Below are positions 25,913-34,105 of a stretch of 64,000 nucleotides of DNA, one piece after another. Numbering within the stretch: position 1 is the first letter of the stretch; the number at the start of each line of letters is the position of its first letter. Below the pieces are notes generated by a model. It was not told the DNA's origin. It made no database searches and saw only the letters and a program-made list of their open reading frames with translations. Position numbers and translations under genes: made by a program. The stretch is taken from NCBI GenBank assembly GCA_029861865.1, contig JAOTYL010000002.1, positions 496,001 to 560,000 of the forward strand. Direction: 5' to 3'. This DNA is from Myxococcales bacterium. Lineage in GTDB: Bacteria; Myxococcota_A; Polyangia; Polyangiales; Houyiibacteriaceae.

Positions 25913-27886
25913 ATGAGTAAAGGTTCATCCATATTATTGGCTGCCGTAGTCGGCATCGCCGTTTTTGCCCTCACATACGTATACTTCGGCCCGAAGTCCG
26001 ATGGCGGCGACACAGCCGCGGTCGAAGCCGCAGACGTCGAGATCGCTAAAGACGTAGAGCGATACAAAGTTCCCGTCAGCGACGCTCAACCTTCTAAGGG
26101 ACCGGCCGACGCGCTGGTGACGATCGTCGAGTTCAGCGAGTTCCAGTGCCCATTCTGCGCGCGGGTGCTTCCGAGCGTGAAGCAGATCAGCGACACCTAC
26201 GGCGACGATGTGCGCATCGTCTGGCGAAATCTGCCACTGGGCTTCCACCAGAACGCGGATCCTGCTGCGCAGTTGGCCATGGAAGCTTACGCGCAGGGTG
26301 GCAACGACAAGTTCTGGGAGGTACACGATTTGCTCTTCGCAAACCAAAAAGCGCTCACACGCGCGGATCTGGAGAATTACGCGAAGCAAGCAGGTCTCGA
26401 CATGAACAAGGTCAAGAAGGCCTTGGACGAGAAGGCTCACTCGAAGCAGATCCAAGAGGACACGACGCTGGCGGGCACCATCGGGGCGCGCGGCACGCCA
26501 AACTTCTTCGTCAACGGACGTAATCTCCGTGGCGCGCAGCCCTTCGCTGCGTTCAAGACGGTGATCGACGAAGAGCTAGCGACCGCCAAGAAGCTCCAAG
26601 AGCAGGGCGTGACGAAGGCGCAAATGTACGCGACCATCACGAAAGACGGCCTGACCAAGGCCGCCCCGCCCAAGCCGCAACAGCGGCCGGGCCAGCCCGA
26701 TCCAACAGCCGTGTACAAGGTTCCCCTACAGGGCAATGAGCCACAGAAGGGACCAGACGACGCGCTGATCACGATCGTCGAGTTCAGTGATTTCGAGTGT
26801 CCGTTCTGCGGGAGGGTCGAGCCGACGCTGAGTGCGATTCAGGACAAATACGGCAAGGATGTGCGCGTGGTGTGGATGAACAATCCTCTTCCGTTCCACA
26901 AAAACGCCAAGCCAGCAGCCAACGCTGCGCTCGAAGCCCATGCGCAGAAGGGCGACAAGGGTTTTTGGGCCATGCATGAGAAGCTCTTCTCGAACCAGCG
27001 GGGGCTCACGACCGAGAATCTCGAGAAGTACGCCAAAGAGCTCGGCCTCAACATGAACAAGTTCAAGGCAGCCATCGAGGGCGACAAGTATGCCTCCACG
27101 ATCCAAAAGCAGCAGGCGCTCTCGACGAGTCTGGGTGCTCGTGGAACCCCAGCCTTCTTCATCAATGGCCGCAACCTCCGTGGCGCTCAGCCGCTTGCTG
27201 CGTTCGAGGCCGTGATCGACGAAGAGCTGAAGAAGGCCAAGGACCTCGTGGCGAAGGGCACGCCGCGTTCCAAGGTTTACGAGAAAGCCATTGCCAACGG
27301 CGAAACCGCACCGAAGACAGCGCCGGCCCCAGCCGCGCCGGACGCAAACAAGGTGTACGACATTCCCAGGCCGAAGAGCGCGCCGAGCAAGGGCTCCCCA
27401 AAGGCCAAGGTGGTCATCCAGGAGTTCAGCGACTTCCAGTGCCCATTCTGCAGCCGCGTAAATCCCACCATGGCTCAGGTGATGGACGAGTACGGCGACA
27501 AGGTCGAGATCATCTGGCGCAACTACCCGCTGCCTTTCCACAAGGAGGCACACCCGGCCGCACAGGCTGCGATCGAGGTATACGAGCAGAAGGGCAACAA
27601 GGGTTTCTGGCAGTACCACGACATTCTCTTTCAGAACCAAAAGGCACTTACACGTGCGAACCTCGAGAAGTACGCAGCACAGATAGGAGGCATCGACATG
27701 AACGCTTTCAAGGCGGCGCTCGACTCGGGCAAGCACAAGGCAGCCGTGGACGCGGACATTCAGGCGATCGCCAAAGCTGGCGCACGCATCGGCACGCCGT
27801 CGTTCTTCATCAATGGCAAGCTGCTCCAAGGCGCGCAGCCGTACGCGGCATTCAAGGCTGCGATCGACAAAGAGCTCAAGAACTAG
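25913..27886 (+). CDS. Protein with three tandem DsbA-like thioredoxin domains
   Basis: 657 residues. An N-terminal anchor helix (residues 6-25) puts the protein in the periplasm. Three DsbA-family domains follow, each with an active-site CPFC (Cys79/82, 296/299, 510/513), a VEFSEFQCPFC-like strand, and a cis-Pro loop (GTPNFFVNGR, GTPAFFINGR, GTPSFFINGK). They are joined by Pro/Ala-rich linkers of about 40 residues. Single-domain relatives oxidise or isomerise disulfides; why three are fused is unknown. A good Shine-Dalgarno (GGAAGGA) precedes the ATG. A strong terminator follows, so it is a one-gene unit. Confidence 0.93.
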   Translation: MSKGSSILLAAVVGIAVFALTYVYFGPKSDGGDTAAVEAADVEIAKDVERYKVPVSDAQPSKGPADALVTIVEFSEFQCPFCARVLPSVKQISDTYGDDVRIVWRNLPLGFHQNADPAAQLAMEAYAQGGNDKFWEVHDLLFANQKALTRADLENYAKQAGLDMNKVKKALDEKAHSKQIQEDTTLAGTIGARGTPNFFVNGRNLRGAQPFAAFKTVIDEELATAKKLQEQGVTKAQMYATITKDGLTKAAPPKPQQRPGQPDPTAVYKVPLQGNEPQKGPDDALITIVEFSDFECPFCGRVEPTLSAIQDKYGKDVRVVWMNNPLPFHKNAKPAANAALEAHAQKGDKGFWAMHEKLFSNQRGLTTENLEKYAKELGLNMNKFKAAIEGDKYASTIQKQQALSTSLGARGTPAFFINGRNLRGAQPLAAFEAVIDEELKKAKDLVAKGTPRSKVYEKAIANGETAPKTAPAPAAPDANKVYDIPRPKSAPSKGSPKAKVVIQEFSDFQCPFCSRVNPTMAQVMDEYGDKVEIIWRNYPLPFHKEAHPAAQAAIEVYEQKGNKGFWQYHDILFQNQKALTRANLEKYAAQIGGIDMNAFKAALDSGKHKAAVDADIQAIAKAGARIGTPSFFINGKLLQGAQPYAAFKAAIDKELKN

Positions 27887-27898
27887 CGTGCGACTAGT

Positions 27899-27936
27899 GG
27901 GGGCGGGTCCATGCGTGGACCTGCCCCAGTCCTTTT
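27899..27936 (+). terminator. Intrinsic terminator after the triple-DsbA gene
   Basis: A 12-base-pair stem (GGGGCGGGTCCA / TGGACCTGCCCC, one G-T pair) with a TGCG tetraloop at 27912-27915 is followed by CCTTTT. It lies 12 bases after the stop codon. Confidence 0.8.
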
Positions 27937-28007
27937 GACAGGGGCGGATCGGCGCATTACATTCCGGACGGTCGCTGAAAACCAAAGTATTTTCGAGGTG
28001 TTGACGC

Positions 28008-28922
28008 ATGGCCACCGCCAAGGCGAAAGTCGCTCCCGCCAAAAAACGAACCAAAAAGAAGCCCACCGTCGAAGAGCTCTATTTCCGAAGTGACAGCGCT
28101 TACCTGTGCCTGCTGTTGAACCGTCGGACGCGCTGCATCCGCGTGATCGACTTTCGGGCTGGTGCGCTTCCCGCGAAACGTCTCTACATACAATCGGTCG
28201 CGACTCAAGAGAGCGTCGACAAAGTCATCACCTTGGTCGAAAAGGACGAGGTTTCTTCTTGGACCCGCGTGGGCTTCGTTCGCGAAGGTACGATCCCCGG
28301 GTTCTACAAGCGTAGCGACGGTCACTTGTGCGGCTGTGTCATCGGCGACAAGACCGCGTCCGTCGAGGTAAGTGACGCTTCCGAAAAATTGACGGATAAG
28401 ACCATCAATGCCGCAAAAAAGGCAGCTAAAGACATCCCGGAAAAGATCCGTGGTGCGTCGGTCCGCAAGGCCAACGAAAAAGACGCCCTCTCAGCCCGTG
28501 ATGTGGCCTGGCGAAAGAATCCAGCGCTTGGTTCTTTCGACATGTTTGGTCGCGACGCCGGACGCATCTACTACGAAGCCAGCGTCAAGCGCAGCAAGGC
28601 CAACTTCATTTCCGCGGAATTCCAAGATTGCTTTGGGCACGCGCTGATTGAAGTGCTTCGTCTGCCGACCACCGAAAACGAAACGCTGGCCATCGCAAGC
28701 GGCCTGACCGCACTCGGTGACGACCTACAAGAACGAGGCATCGTGGCCGCATTTTCCTTTGCGCCGAACGACAACGTAGAGCTTTCCACTGCATTCGTCG
28801 CGGCTGGGTACCGAAAGACCGGCCTTCTCGCACAAGGCATCCTCGATGGGGTAGCTGGCCGAAAAGACGCGATCCTGTGGACTCGGAAGCTCGCCAACCC
28901 GCTCGGCGAAGACTACGAGTGA
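28008..28922 (+). CDS. GNAT-like protein, similar to beta-lysine acetyltransferase AblB
   Basis: 304 residues with a Lys/Ala-rich start. The first half ends in VGFVREGTIPGFYKRSDGHL, close to the AblB and GNAT pattern GF..EG.IPGFF. The second half (GRDAGRIYYEASV ... AAGYRKTGLLAQGILDG) looks like a second GNAT-type fold. I cannot see a full acetyl-CoA loop (Q/RxxGxG/A), so enzymatic activity is open. No lysine 2,3-aminomutase gene, the partner of AblB, is in the window. Start chosen at the ATG at 28008. Confidence 0.6.
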   Translation: MATAKAKVAPAKKRTKKKPTVEELYFRSDSAYLCLLLNRRTRCIRVIDFRAGALPAKRLYIQSVATQESVDKVITLVEKDEVSSWTRVGFVREGTIPGFYKRSDGHLCGCVIGDKTASVEVSDASEKLTDKTINAAKKAAKDIPEKIRGASVRKANEKDALSARDVAWRKNPALGSFDMFGRDAGRIYYEASVKRSKANFISAEFQDCFGHALIEVLRLPTTENETLAIASGLTALGDDLQERGIVAAFSFAPNDNVELSTAFVAAGYRKTGLLAQGILDGVAGRKDAILWTRKLANPLGEDYE

Positions 28923-28969
28923 GCTTGACACGGGCCCGTCGCCGCTTAAGTTGGCGCCCGGATTTTCGC

Positions 28970-29278
28970 ATGCCGACCTACGACTATACCTGCGACAGCT
29001 GTGACCACGAGTTCGAGCGCGAGCAGCGCATCACCGACAAACCGATCAAGAAGTGCCCCAAGTGCGGGAAGTTGAAGGCGCGACGAATGATCGGAGGCGG
29101 TGGGTTTATTTTGAAAGGTGGTGGCTGGGAGTCGGATCTGTACTCGGGCCCTTCGAACCGGTCCAAGAGCAAGAGCGCGGAATCTAGCAGCGCCTCGACC
29201 AGCATTAGCGGCAGCTCGAGCTCGGACAGCAGCCCGAAGAAGGCGAGCACGACGACGAGCAGCAAGTCCGACGATTAG
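28970..29278 (+). CDS. FmdB-family zinc-ribbon protein
   Basis: 102 residues. MPTYDYTCDSCDHEFEREQ and KKCPKCGKLKARRMIGG supply the four cysteines of the FmdB/regulatory zinc ribbon, followed by GGGFILKGGGW. The C-terminal 50 residues are a Ser/Lys-rich disordered tail that is longer than usual. The family's role is not defined; homologues occur beside formamidase, translation and stress genes. ATG at 28970, since the upstream continuation overlaps the preceding gene's stop. Convergent with the helicase gene. Confidence 0.9.
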   Translation: MPTYDYTCDSCDHEFEREQRITDKPIKKCPKCGKLKARRMIGGGGFILKGGGWESDLYSGPSNRSKSKSAESSSASTSISGSSSSDSSPKKASTTTSSKSDD

Positions 29279-29288
29279 ACTCGTACGG

Positions 29289-31457
29289 CTATGCCGGCTC
29301 GAGATAGGACGCGATGATTTTCCGCGTCCCCCACCCCGGAAAGCGAACCGACACGCGCGGCGGTGGACCGTCCATGACCTCGCGCACTTCACCCACCCCA
29401 AACTTCGGGTGGCGGACTTGCATGCCACGCCAAAGCCCCGAGACGTCGGAGCCTTCGCTGTAGTCGACGTAACTATCGGTCGATGCTCGCTCGGGCGCGC
29501 GCGGTTTTGTGGGTCGCGGCGACCGGGCGCTAGACCGCGCGCCGATCCAGCTCGTGTCCTCGGCCGGAAGCTCATGCAAGAACCTCGACGGGATCCCAAC
29601 ACGCTGCTGACCGAAAATCCGCCGGACCGCCGCGAAGCTCAGCACGAGGCGCTCTTTCGCACGCGTGAACGCCACGTAGGCGAGCCGCCGTTCCTCTTCG
29701 AGCTCTTCGGGGTCTTCCCAAGGATCGATCCCCTTGAAGGGGAACACCTGCTCCTCGAGCCCGGTCACCATGACGATTGGGAACTCGAGCCCCTTGGCTG
29801 CGTGTACCGTCATCAAGGTGACGCGATCTCCTTCGACTCGCTCGTCCGCCGACGTTTGAAGGGTCACATTCTCGAGAAAATCGGCGAGTGTGGCATCCGG
29901 ATGCTCTCGCTGAAACTCGTCCATCGAAGCCACGAGCTCCTGCACGTTCTGGAAGCGAGCATCGGCCTCAGGCGTGTCGTCGTGCCTGAGCATTTCGGCG
30001 TATCCAGTCCGCTCGACCAACGCTGCACCGACTTCACCGAGAGGCGCATCGGAGGTCGCTACATCGCGCAAACCTGAAATCAACTTCCGAAACCCCGCTA
30101 GACGCTTCTGCGCTGCATTTCCCAAAGCTCCCAGGCCTTCTTCTTCGACGACACTCCAAAGGCTTCGACCGTGCTGCGCGGCAGCGTCGAGGAGCCGCGT
30201 AATCGTCGTCTTTCCAATCCCGCGTGCAGGGGTATTGACGATGCGAAGCAAATTCATGTCGTCGGCCGGATTGATCGTTACGCGAAGATACGCGAGCAAG
30301 TCTTTCACTTCGGCGCGATCGTAAAAACGCATGCCACCGACAATCCGGTAGCCGATGTTGGCACTCCGTAGCGCCTCTTCGATCACGCGCGACTGGGCAT
30401 GCGTGCGATAAAATACGGCGATGTCGGAGGGATCATAACCCTGAGCCAATAGCTCTTGCACCCCACGCAACACGAGACGTGCCTCATCTCGTTCGTCCAT
30501 CGTACGAACGACGAGGACCGCATCCCCCTCTTCATTTGCAGTCCAGAGCTCCTTGGGCTCCCGGTCTATATTCCGGGCGATGATGGCGTTGGCGGCACGA
30601 AGGATCCGCTGCGTGGATCGGTAGTTCTGTTCGAGCTTCACCAGGGTCGCGTCGGGAAAAGATGCGCGAAAGTCGAGAATGTTGCGGCGATCCGCGCCAC
30701 GCCAACGGTAGATGCTTTGGTCGTCGTCTCCGACGACACAGAGGTTTCGGTGGCCTTCCGAAAGCGATCGGACCAGTCGAAATTGGGCCTGATTGGTGTC
30801 TTGGAACTCATCGACCAAGACGTGCGAAAACCTGCCCGTAAGCGCGTCGTGAAATGATTCATCCGCTTCGAGGCCTCTTACCGTCCGGGAGATCAAGTCA
30901 CCGAAGTCGAGGGCATTGGCTTGATCGAGCCTTTCTTCATAAGCTTGGTACACGCGGCGTACGACCTCGGTCCACGGGTCGGGTGTTTCGATGCTCTCGG
31001 GCCCTTGAACTTCTTGCTTGGCGCGATTGATGCGACCGGCGATCGCCTTCGGCTGGTAGCGCTTTTCGTCCAGTCCGAGGTCTCGCAAGACCCTTTTCAC
31101 CACTGCAAGCTGGTCCTGATCGTCATAGATCGTGAAATTCCTGGAGATGCCGAGCGTCTCTCCGTCGCGGCGCAGGAATCGAGCGCAGGTTGCGTGGAAC
31201 GTTCCGACCTGAACAGCGGTGCCCCGATCGCCGAGAAGCTCGAGGAGCCGTGCCTGCATCTCGCCAGCCGCTTTGTTGGTAAACGTCACCGCCAGGATGC
31301 GCCATGGGGCGACGTCGTGGGCGGAGATCAGGTGCGCCACACGATAGGTGATCACCCGGGTCTTTCCGCTCCCCGCGCCTGCAAACACGACGAGCGGGCC
31401 ACCCTGGTGAACCACTGCGTCCCGCTGACGGGGATTCAGAGACCCGAGGTCGAGCAC
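29289..31457 (-). CDS. pcrA: UvrD/PcrA-type superfamily 1 DNA helicase
   Basis: 722 residues. A 3'-5' helicase for nucleotide-excision and mismatch repair or rolling-circle replication. Motifs in order: LNPRQRDAV (Q), AGAGSGKTRVITYR (I), TFTNKAAGEM (Ia), DEFQDTN (II), GDDDQSIYRWRGA (III), LEQNYRS (IV), VMTVHAAKGLEFPIV (V), RLAYVAFTRAKERL (VI). The C-terminal tail (GMQVRHPKFGVGEVREV ... IIASYLEPA) is the RNA-polymerase-contacting domain seen in PcrA and UvrD. The sequence does not separate the two names. Opposite in direction to the sigma operon. Confidence 0.95.
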   Translation of the reverse strand: MLDLGSLNPRQRDAVVHQGGPLVVFAGAGSGKTRVITYRVAHLISAHDVAPWRILAVTFTNKAAGEMQARLLELLGDRGTAVQVGTFHATCARFLRRDGETLGISRNFTIYDDQDQLAVVKRVLRDLGLDEKRYQPKAIAGRINRAKQEVQGPESIETPDPWTEVVRRVYQAYEERLDQANALDFGDLISRTVRGLEADESFHDALTGRFSHVLVDEFQDTNQAQFRLVRSLSEGHRNLCVVGDDDQSIYRWRGADRRNILDFRASFPDATLVKLEQNYRSTQRILRAANAIIARNIDREPKELWTANEEGDAVLVVRTMDERDEARLVLRGVQELLAQGYDPSDIAVFYRTHAQSRVIEEALRSANIGYRIVGGMRFYDRAEVKDLLAYLRVTINPADDMNLLRIVNTPARGIGKTTITRLLDAAAQHGRSLWSVVEEEGLGALGNAAQKRLAGFRKLISGLRDVATSDAPLGEVGAALVERTGYAEMLRHDDTPEADARFQNVQELVASMDEFQREHPDATLADFLENVTLQTSADERVEGDRVTLMTVHAAKGLEFPIVMVTGLEEQVFPFKGIDPWEDPEELEEERRLAYVAFTRAKERLVLSFAAVRRIFGQQRVGIPSRFLHELPAEDTSWIGARSSARSPRPTKPRAPERASTDSYVDYSEGSDVSGLWRGMQVRHPKFGVGEVREVMDGPPPRVSVRFPGWGTRKIIASYLEPA

Positions 31458-31487
31458 CGCGGGACCCTAGCTGCGGCCGGCCGTGGA

Positions 31488-31552
31488 AACCAGGCAAAAC
31501 CTTGGGTATGCTGATATTGAGAGGGAGAAAGCTGGCCTGGTTCACGTTTTGC
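31488..31552 (+). promoter_or_regulatory. Leader with two interlocking inverted repeats before the ECF sigma gene
   Basis: Arms A (AACCAGGC, 31488-31495) and B (GCAAAAC, 31494-31500) are each matched perfectly by A' (GCCTGGTT, 31535-31542) and B' (GTTTTGC, 31546-31552). The order A-B-A'-B' means the two hairpins compete or form a pseudoknot. The region ends 24 bases before the sigma gene's start codon. No clear promoter boxes were identified. Confidence 0.3.
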
Positions 31553-31576
31553 GCGTAAACGGATGGGAAGTGGGTC

Positions 31577-32275
31577 GTGACGCCGACTAACGTGGCAAAC
31601 GTCAAGGATCTATTGGTGAATCAACCACTGTCGACCGCGTCCAAGGCGAAAGGGGCCTCCGACGGCTCTCCGGGTGAAAACGACCATGAACTCGTCAAAC
31701 GCGTACAAGCAGGCGACTCGAAAGCATTCCGAACGCTTTTCGACAAATACCATCGTCGTGCGTTCGCCGTTGCGATGGGCGTCGTCAAGAACCAGGACGA
31801 TGCCCTCGATGCCGTGCAGGAGGCTTTTGTCAAGGTTCACAAGAACATACACAAGTTCCAAGGCTCCTCGAGCTTTTACACATGGCTCTACCGGATCGTC
31901 ATGAATGTCTCCATCGACCACGTTCGACGCACCAGCAGACGAAAGAATCTCGACTTCGACGAGCGTGCACTTCACGAGCAAAGCGAGGTCGCCGGAGATG
32001 GCGCGCTTTTGCCGAGCATCACCAACTCAAACCCGGGCCGAGCCGCGCTCCGTCGGGAGCTAGGCGGTGCCATCGAAGCCGCGTTGGGAGAGCTCCCGGA
32101 GCATCATCGCGCCGTCATCGTGCTTCGCGAGGTCGAGGGGATGAGCTACGAAGAGATGGCCGAGGTGCTCGGAGTGCCCAAAGGGACGATCATGAGTCGC
32201 CTATTTCACGCCAGAAAGAAGATGCAGGCAGCGCTTGCGCCTTATCTTTCTGGAGAGGAACCTTCCGAAGGATAG
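31577..32275 (+). CDS. ECF (RpoE-like) RNA polymerase sigma factor
   Basis: 232 residues, GTG start. Sigma region 2 is KAFRTLFDKYHRRAFAVAMG ... DALDAVQEAFVKVHKNIHKF ... YTWLYRIVMNVSIDHVRR. Region 4 is LGELPEHHRAVIVLREVEGMSYEEMAEVLGVPKGTIMSRLFHARKKM. The 40-residue N-terminal extension is longer than usual. The anti-sigma gene follows with two bases between stop and ATG, then a periplasmic protein, a standard envelope-stress layout. The promoter it recognises cannot be told from here. Confidence 0.95.
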   Translation: MTPTNVANVKDLLVNQPLSTASKAKGASDGSPGENDHELVKRVQAGDSKAFRTLFDKYHRRAFAVAMGVVKNQDDALDAVQEAFVKVHKNIHKFQGSSSFYTWLYRIVMNVSIDHVRRTSRRKNLDFDERALHEQSEVAGDGALLPSITNSNPGRAALRRELGGAIEAALGELPEHHRAVIVLREVEGMSYEEMAEVLGVPKGTIMSRLFHARKKMQAALAPYLSGEEPSEG

Positions 32276-32277
32276 TC

Positions 32278-32790
32278 ATGGAGAGCTCAAAGACAGAAAA
32301 TGAGAAGCTCCAGATGTTCTTCGACGGGGAGCTCCCCCCCGAAGAAGAGGCTGCGGTGCGTCGAAGCCTCGAGGGTTCACCCGAGAAGACGGCTCAGGTC
32401 GCCGAGTGGGATCAGCTCCGCGCTGCCATGCAAAGCGCATCGGCGGAGTGGACCGGTGACATCGATTCGAACGCGCTGTTTGCCCGGATAGCACAGCAGA
32501 TTCAGGCAACTGAAGATGCGCCGGCCTTGCGCGTCCTTCCAGGGGGTCGTGAGCGCCGGGTGTGGGGTGGCATGGCAGCGGGCTTTGCGGCCGCGGCAGC
32601 GATCCTCTTGGCGGTGCTCGCGTGGCCAGGCGAGCAGTCCCCTACGGAGATGGCGGGGGTGACGCGCGGTTCCGAGGTGCTCGAAGTCGATTTCGGCGAG
32701 TACGCTGGCACGGTCTTCAAGGTGAAAGGCAGCGCGGGGCAGTCGTTGAGCGTCGTCTGGATCAACGATGAGGAGGTTGCGATCCCATGA
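32278..32790 (+). CDS. Anti-sigma factor, single-pass membrane protein
   Basis: 170 residues. The cytosolic N-terminus (EKLQMFFDGELPPEEEAAV) is the typical start of an anti-sigma domain, but the zinc motif HxxxCxxC is lacking, so it is a non-zinc form. One transmembrane helix lies at about residues 99-117 (GMAAGFAAAAAILLAVLAW). The periplasmic tail is short (about 50 residues) and could receive the signal. Start at ATG 32278 directly after the sigma stop. Confidence 0.85.
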   Translation: MESSKTENEKLQMFFDGELPPEEEAAVRRSLEGSPEKTAQVAEWDQLRAAMQSASAEWTGDIDSNALFARIAQQIQATEDAPALRVLPGGRERRVWGGMAAGFAAAAAILLAVLAWPGEQSPTEMAGVTRGSEVLEVDFGEYAGTVFKVKGSAGQSLSVVWINDEEVAIP

Positions 32791-33293
32791 ACGCGGTTCG
32801 GTACATGCTCGTGCTCAGTCTGCTGCTGGGTTCCTCCATCGCTTCGGCGCAAGGCTCCAGGCTCGTGCAGTCCGATCGTGCCATCGCAGGTGGGGTCCCT
32901 GCGGAAGTGCTGGTAGTGCTCGCCGAAGAGAAAGCTGGATCGATCGACCCAGAGCTCAAGAAGCTGACCGCGCTGCGTCGTCCTCCGTTCAATTCATTCC
33001 GCTCGATGCAGATCTTGTCCAAACCCAAGCTGAAGCTCGTCCCCGGAAAGGACGCCGTGGTGTCGTTGCCGAACGGACGTAGGCTGAAGGTAGCCTTGCT
33101 TCAAGTCATGCCCGACGGCCGCTACAAGATGAAGGTTTCGATCAATCGGCCCGAGAAGGTCGACTACCTGCCGCTCTTGCAAGTTGTCGCGTCGGCTGGC
33201 GATCCTTTCTTCGTCGCCGGGCAGACTTATAAAGGTGGAACGCTGGTGGTCGGGGTCACCGTAGACCCCAAAAAGACAGTGCGGGTTCCCTAA
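32787..33293 (+). CDS. Periplasmic protein of the sigma operon, unknown
   Basis: 168 residues with a signal peptide (cut near IASAQG). The mature part is beta-rich and basic (LPNGRRLKVALLQVMPDGRYKMKVSIN ... TLVVGVTVDP). It overlaps the anti-sigma gene by four bases, so the three genes are co-translated. The family is unknown to me. A role as periplasmic partner or target of the anti-sigma pathway is inferred from position only. Confidence 0.75.
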   Translation: MNAVRYMLVLSLLLGSSIASAQGSRLVQSDRAIAGGVPAEVLVVLAEEKAGSIDPELKKLTALRRPPFNSFRSMQILSKPKLKLVPGKDAVVSLPNGRRLKVALLQVMPDGRYKMKVSINRPEKVDYLPLLQVVASAGDPFFVAGQTYKGGTLVVGVTVDPKKTVRVP

Positions 33294-33337
33294 CCCCGTC
33301 GATTCGTGGGCCGATTCGTCCGGCTGAAAGACCGCTC

Positions 33338-34030
33338 ATGCGCGCAGACGATCCCGACGTGATCGAAATTGAAGGTCCTCCCCCGCTCTCTCATCCTGCC
33401 GAGGTGGTGATCCAGGCGCTTTCGCCCGTCGTCACTCCGGAGCGTAGAAGAAGAATCGAGCAAGTCGTTGCGCAGCGAACCGATGATCTCGTCTTGGTGC
33501 TCGACTCGATTTCCGATCCGCACAACGCGAGCGCCGTGCTGCGAAGCGCCGACGCGTTTGGCGTTCAAACGGTGCATGTCATAGTCGGGAGCCACGGCTT
33601 TCGCGCGTCACGGGGAGTTTCGAAGGGAACGCATCGGTGGCTCGACGTGATTCGATACCAAACCGCCCAGCCGTGCGCCGAGCGACTGAAGGATGCCGGT
33701 TATGCGATCTATGTCGCCACGATGGGGGGAGACCACGATCCGGTGGCTCTCCAAAGACAAACGCGATTGGCAGTCGTGTTTGGCAACGAGCATCGAGGGG
33801 CATCGCCAGAGTGGGCTGAGCTGTGTGACGGCACGTTCTGTATACCCATGCGGGGATTCGTCGAGAGCCTGAACGTGTCGGTCGCCGCGGCGATCACGAT
33901 GCAAACCCTCGCTGCAGGAAGCCGCGCGCCATTGAGCGACGCGCGCCGGCGTACGCTAGAGGCGAGATTCTTGATGAATTCCGTGAAGAACGCGGACCAA
34001 ATCATCGATGAATACGTTGGGAATGATTAG
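33338..34030 (+). CDS. trmH: SpoU-family tRNA (Gm18) 2'-O-methyltransferase
   Basis: 230 residues. SPOUT motif 1 VLDSISDPHNASAVLRSADA, motif 2 LAVVFGNEHRGASPE, and motif 3 CIPMRGFVESLNVSVAAAI are complete. The short N-terminal extension and C-terminal helix with an ATP-binding-like region fit TrmH (Gm18 in tRNA) more than RlmB. The shared knot forms a homodimer at the SAM site (family knowledge). It follows the sigma operon by 44 bases but is probably a separate unit. Confidence 0.88.
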   Translation: MRADDPDVIEIEGPPPLSHPAEVVIQALSPVVTPERRRRIEQVVAQRTDDLVLVLDSISDPHNASAVLRSADAFGVQTVHVIVGSHGFRASRGVSKGTHRWLDVIRYQTAQPCAERLKDAGYAIYVATMGGDHDPVALQRQTRLAVVFGNEHRGASPEWAELCDGTFCIPMRGFVESLNVSVAAAITMQTLAAGSRAPLSDARRRTLEARFLMNSVKNADQIIDEYVGND

Positions 34031-34105
34031 GGTCTCCGGGGTGTCATGAATTAGGGGGAAGTCCGGGAACGGGGGATGCTATAGCCCCGCGGACCGTAGG
34101 GACCG

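Noticed and set aside
28008-28922. Confident naming as AblB
   Set aside because: No adjacent lysine 2,3-aminomutase gene and no clear acetyl-CoA motif.
31882-32277. Longer version of the anti-sigma protein starting inside the sigma gene
   Set aside because: The upstream part is an out-of-frame reading of the sigma gene; ATG 32278 follows the sigma stop directly.
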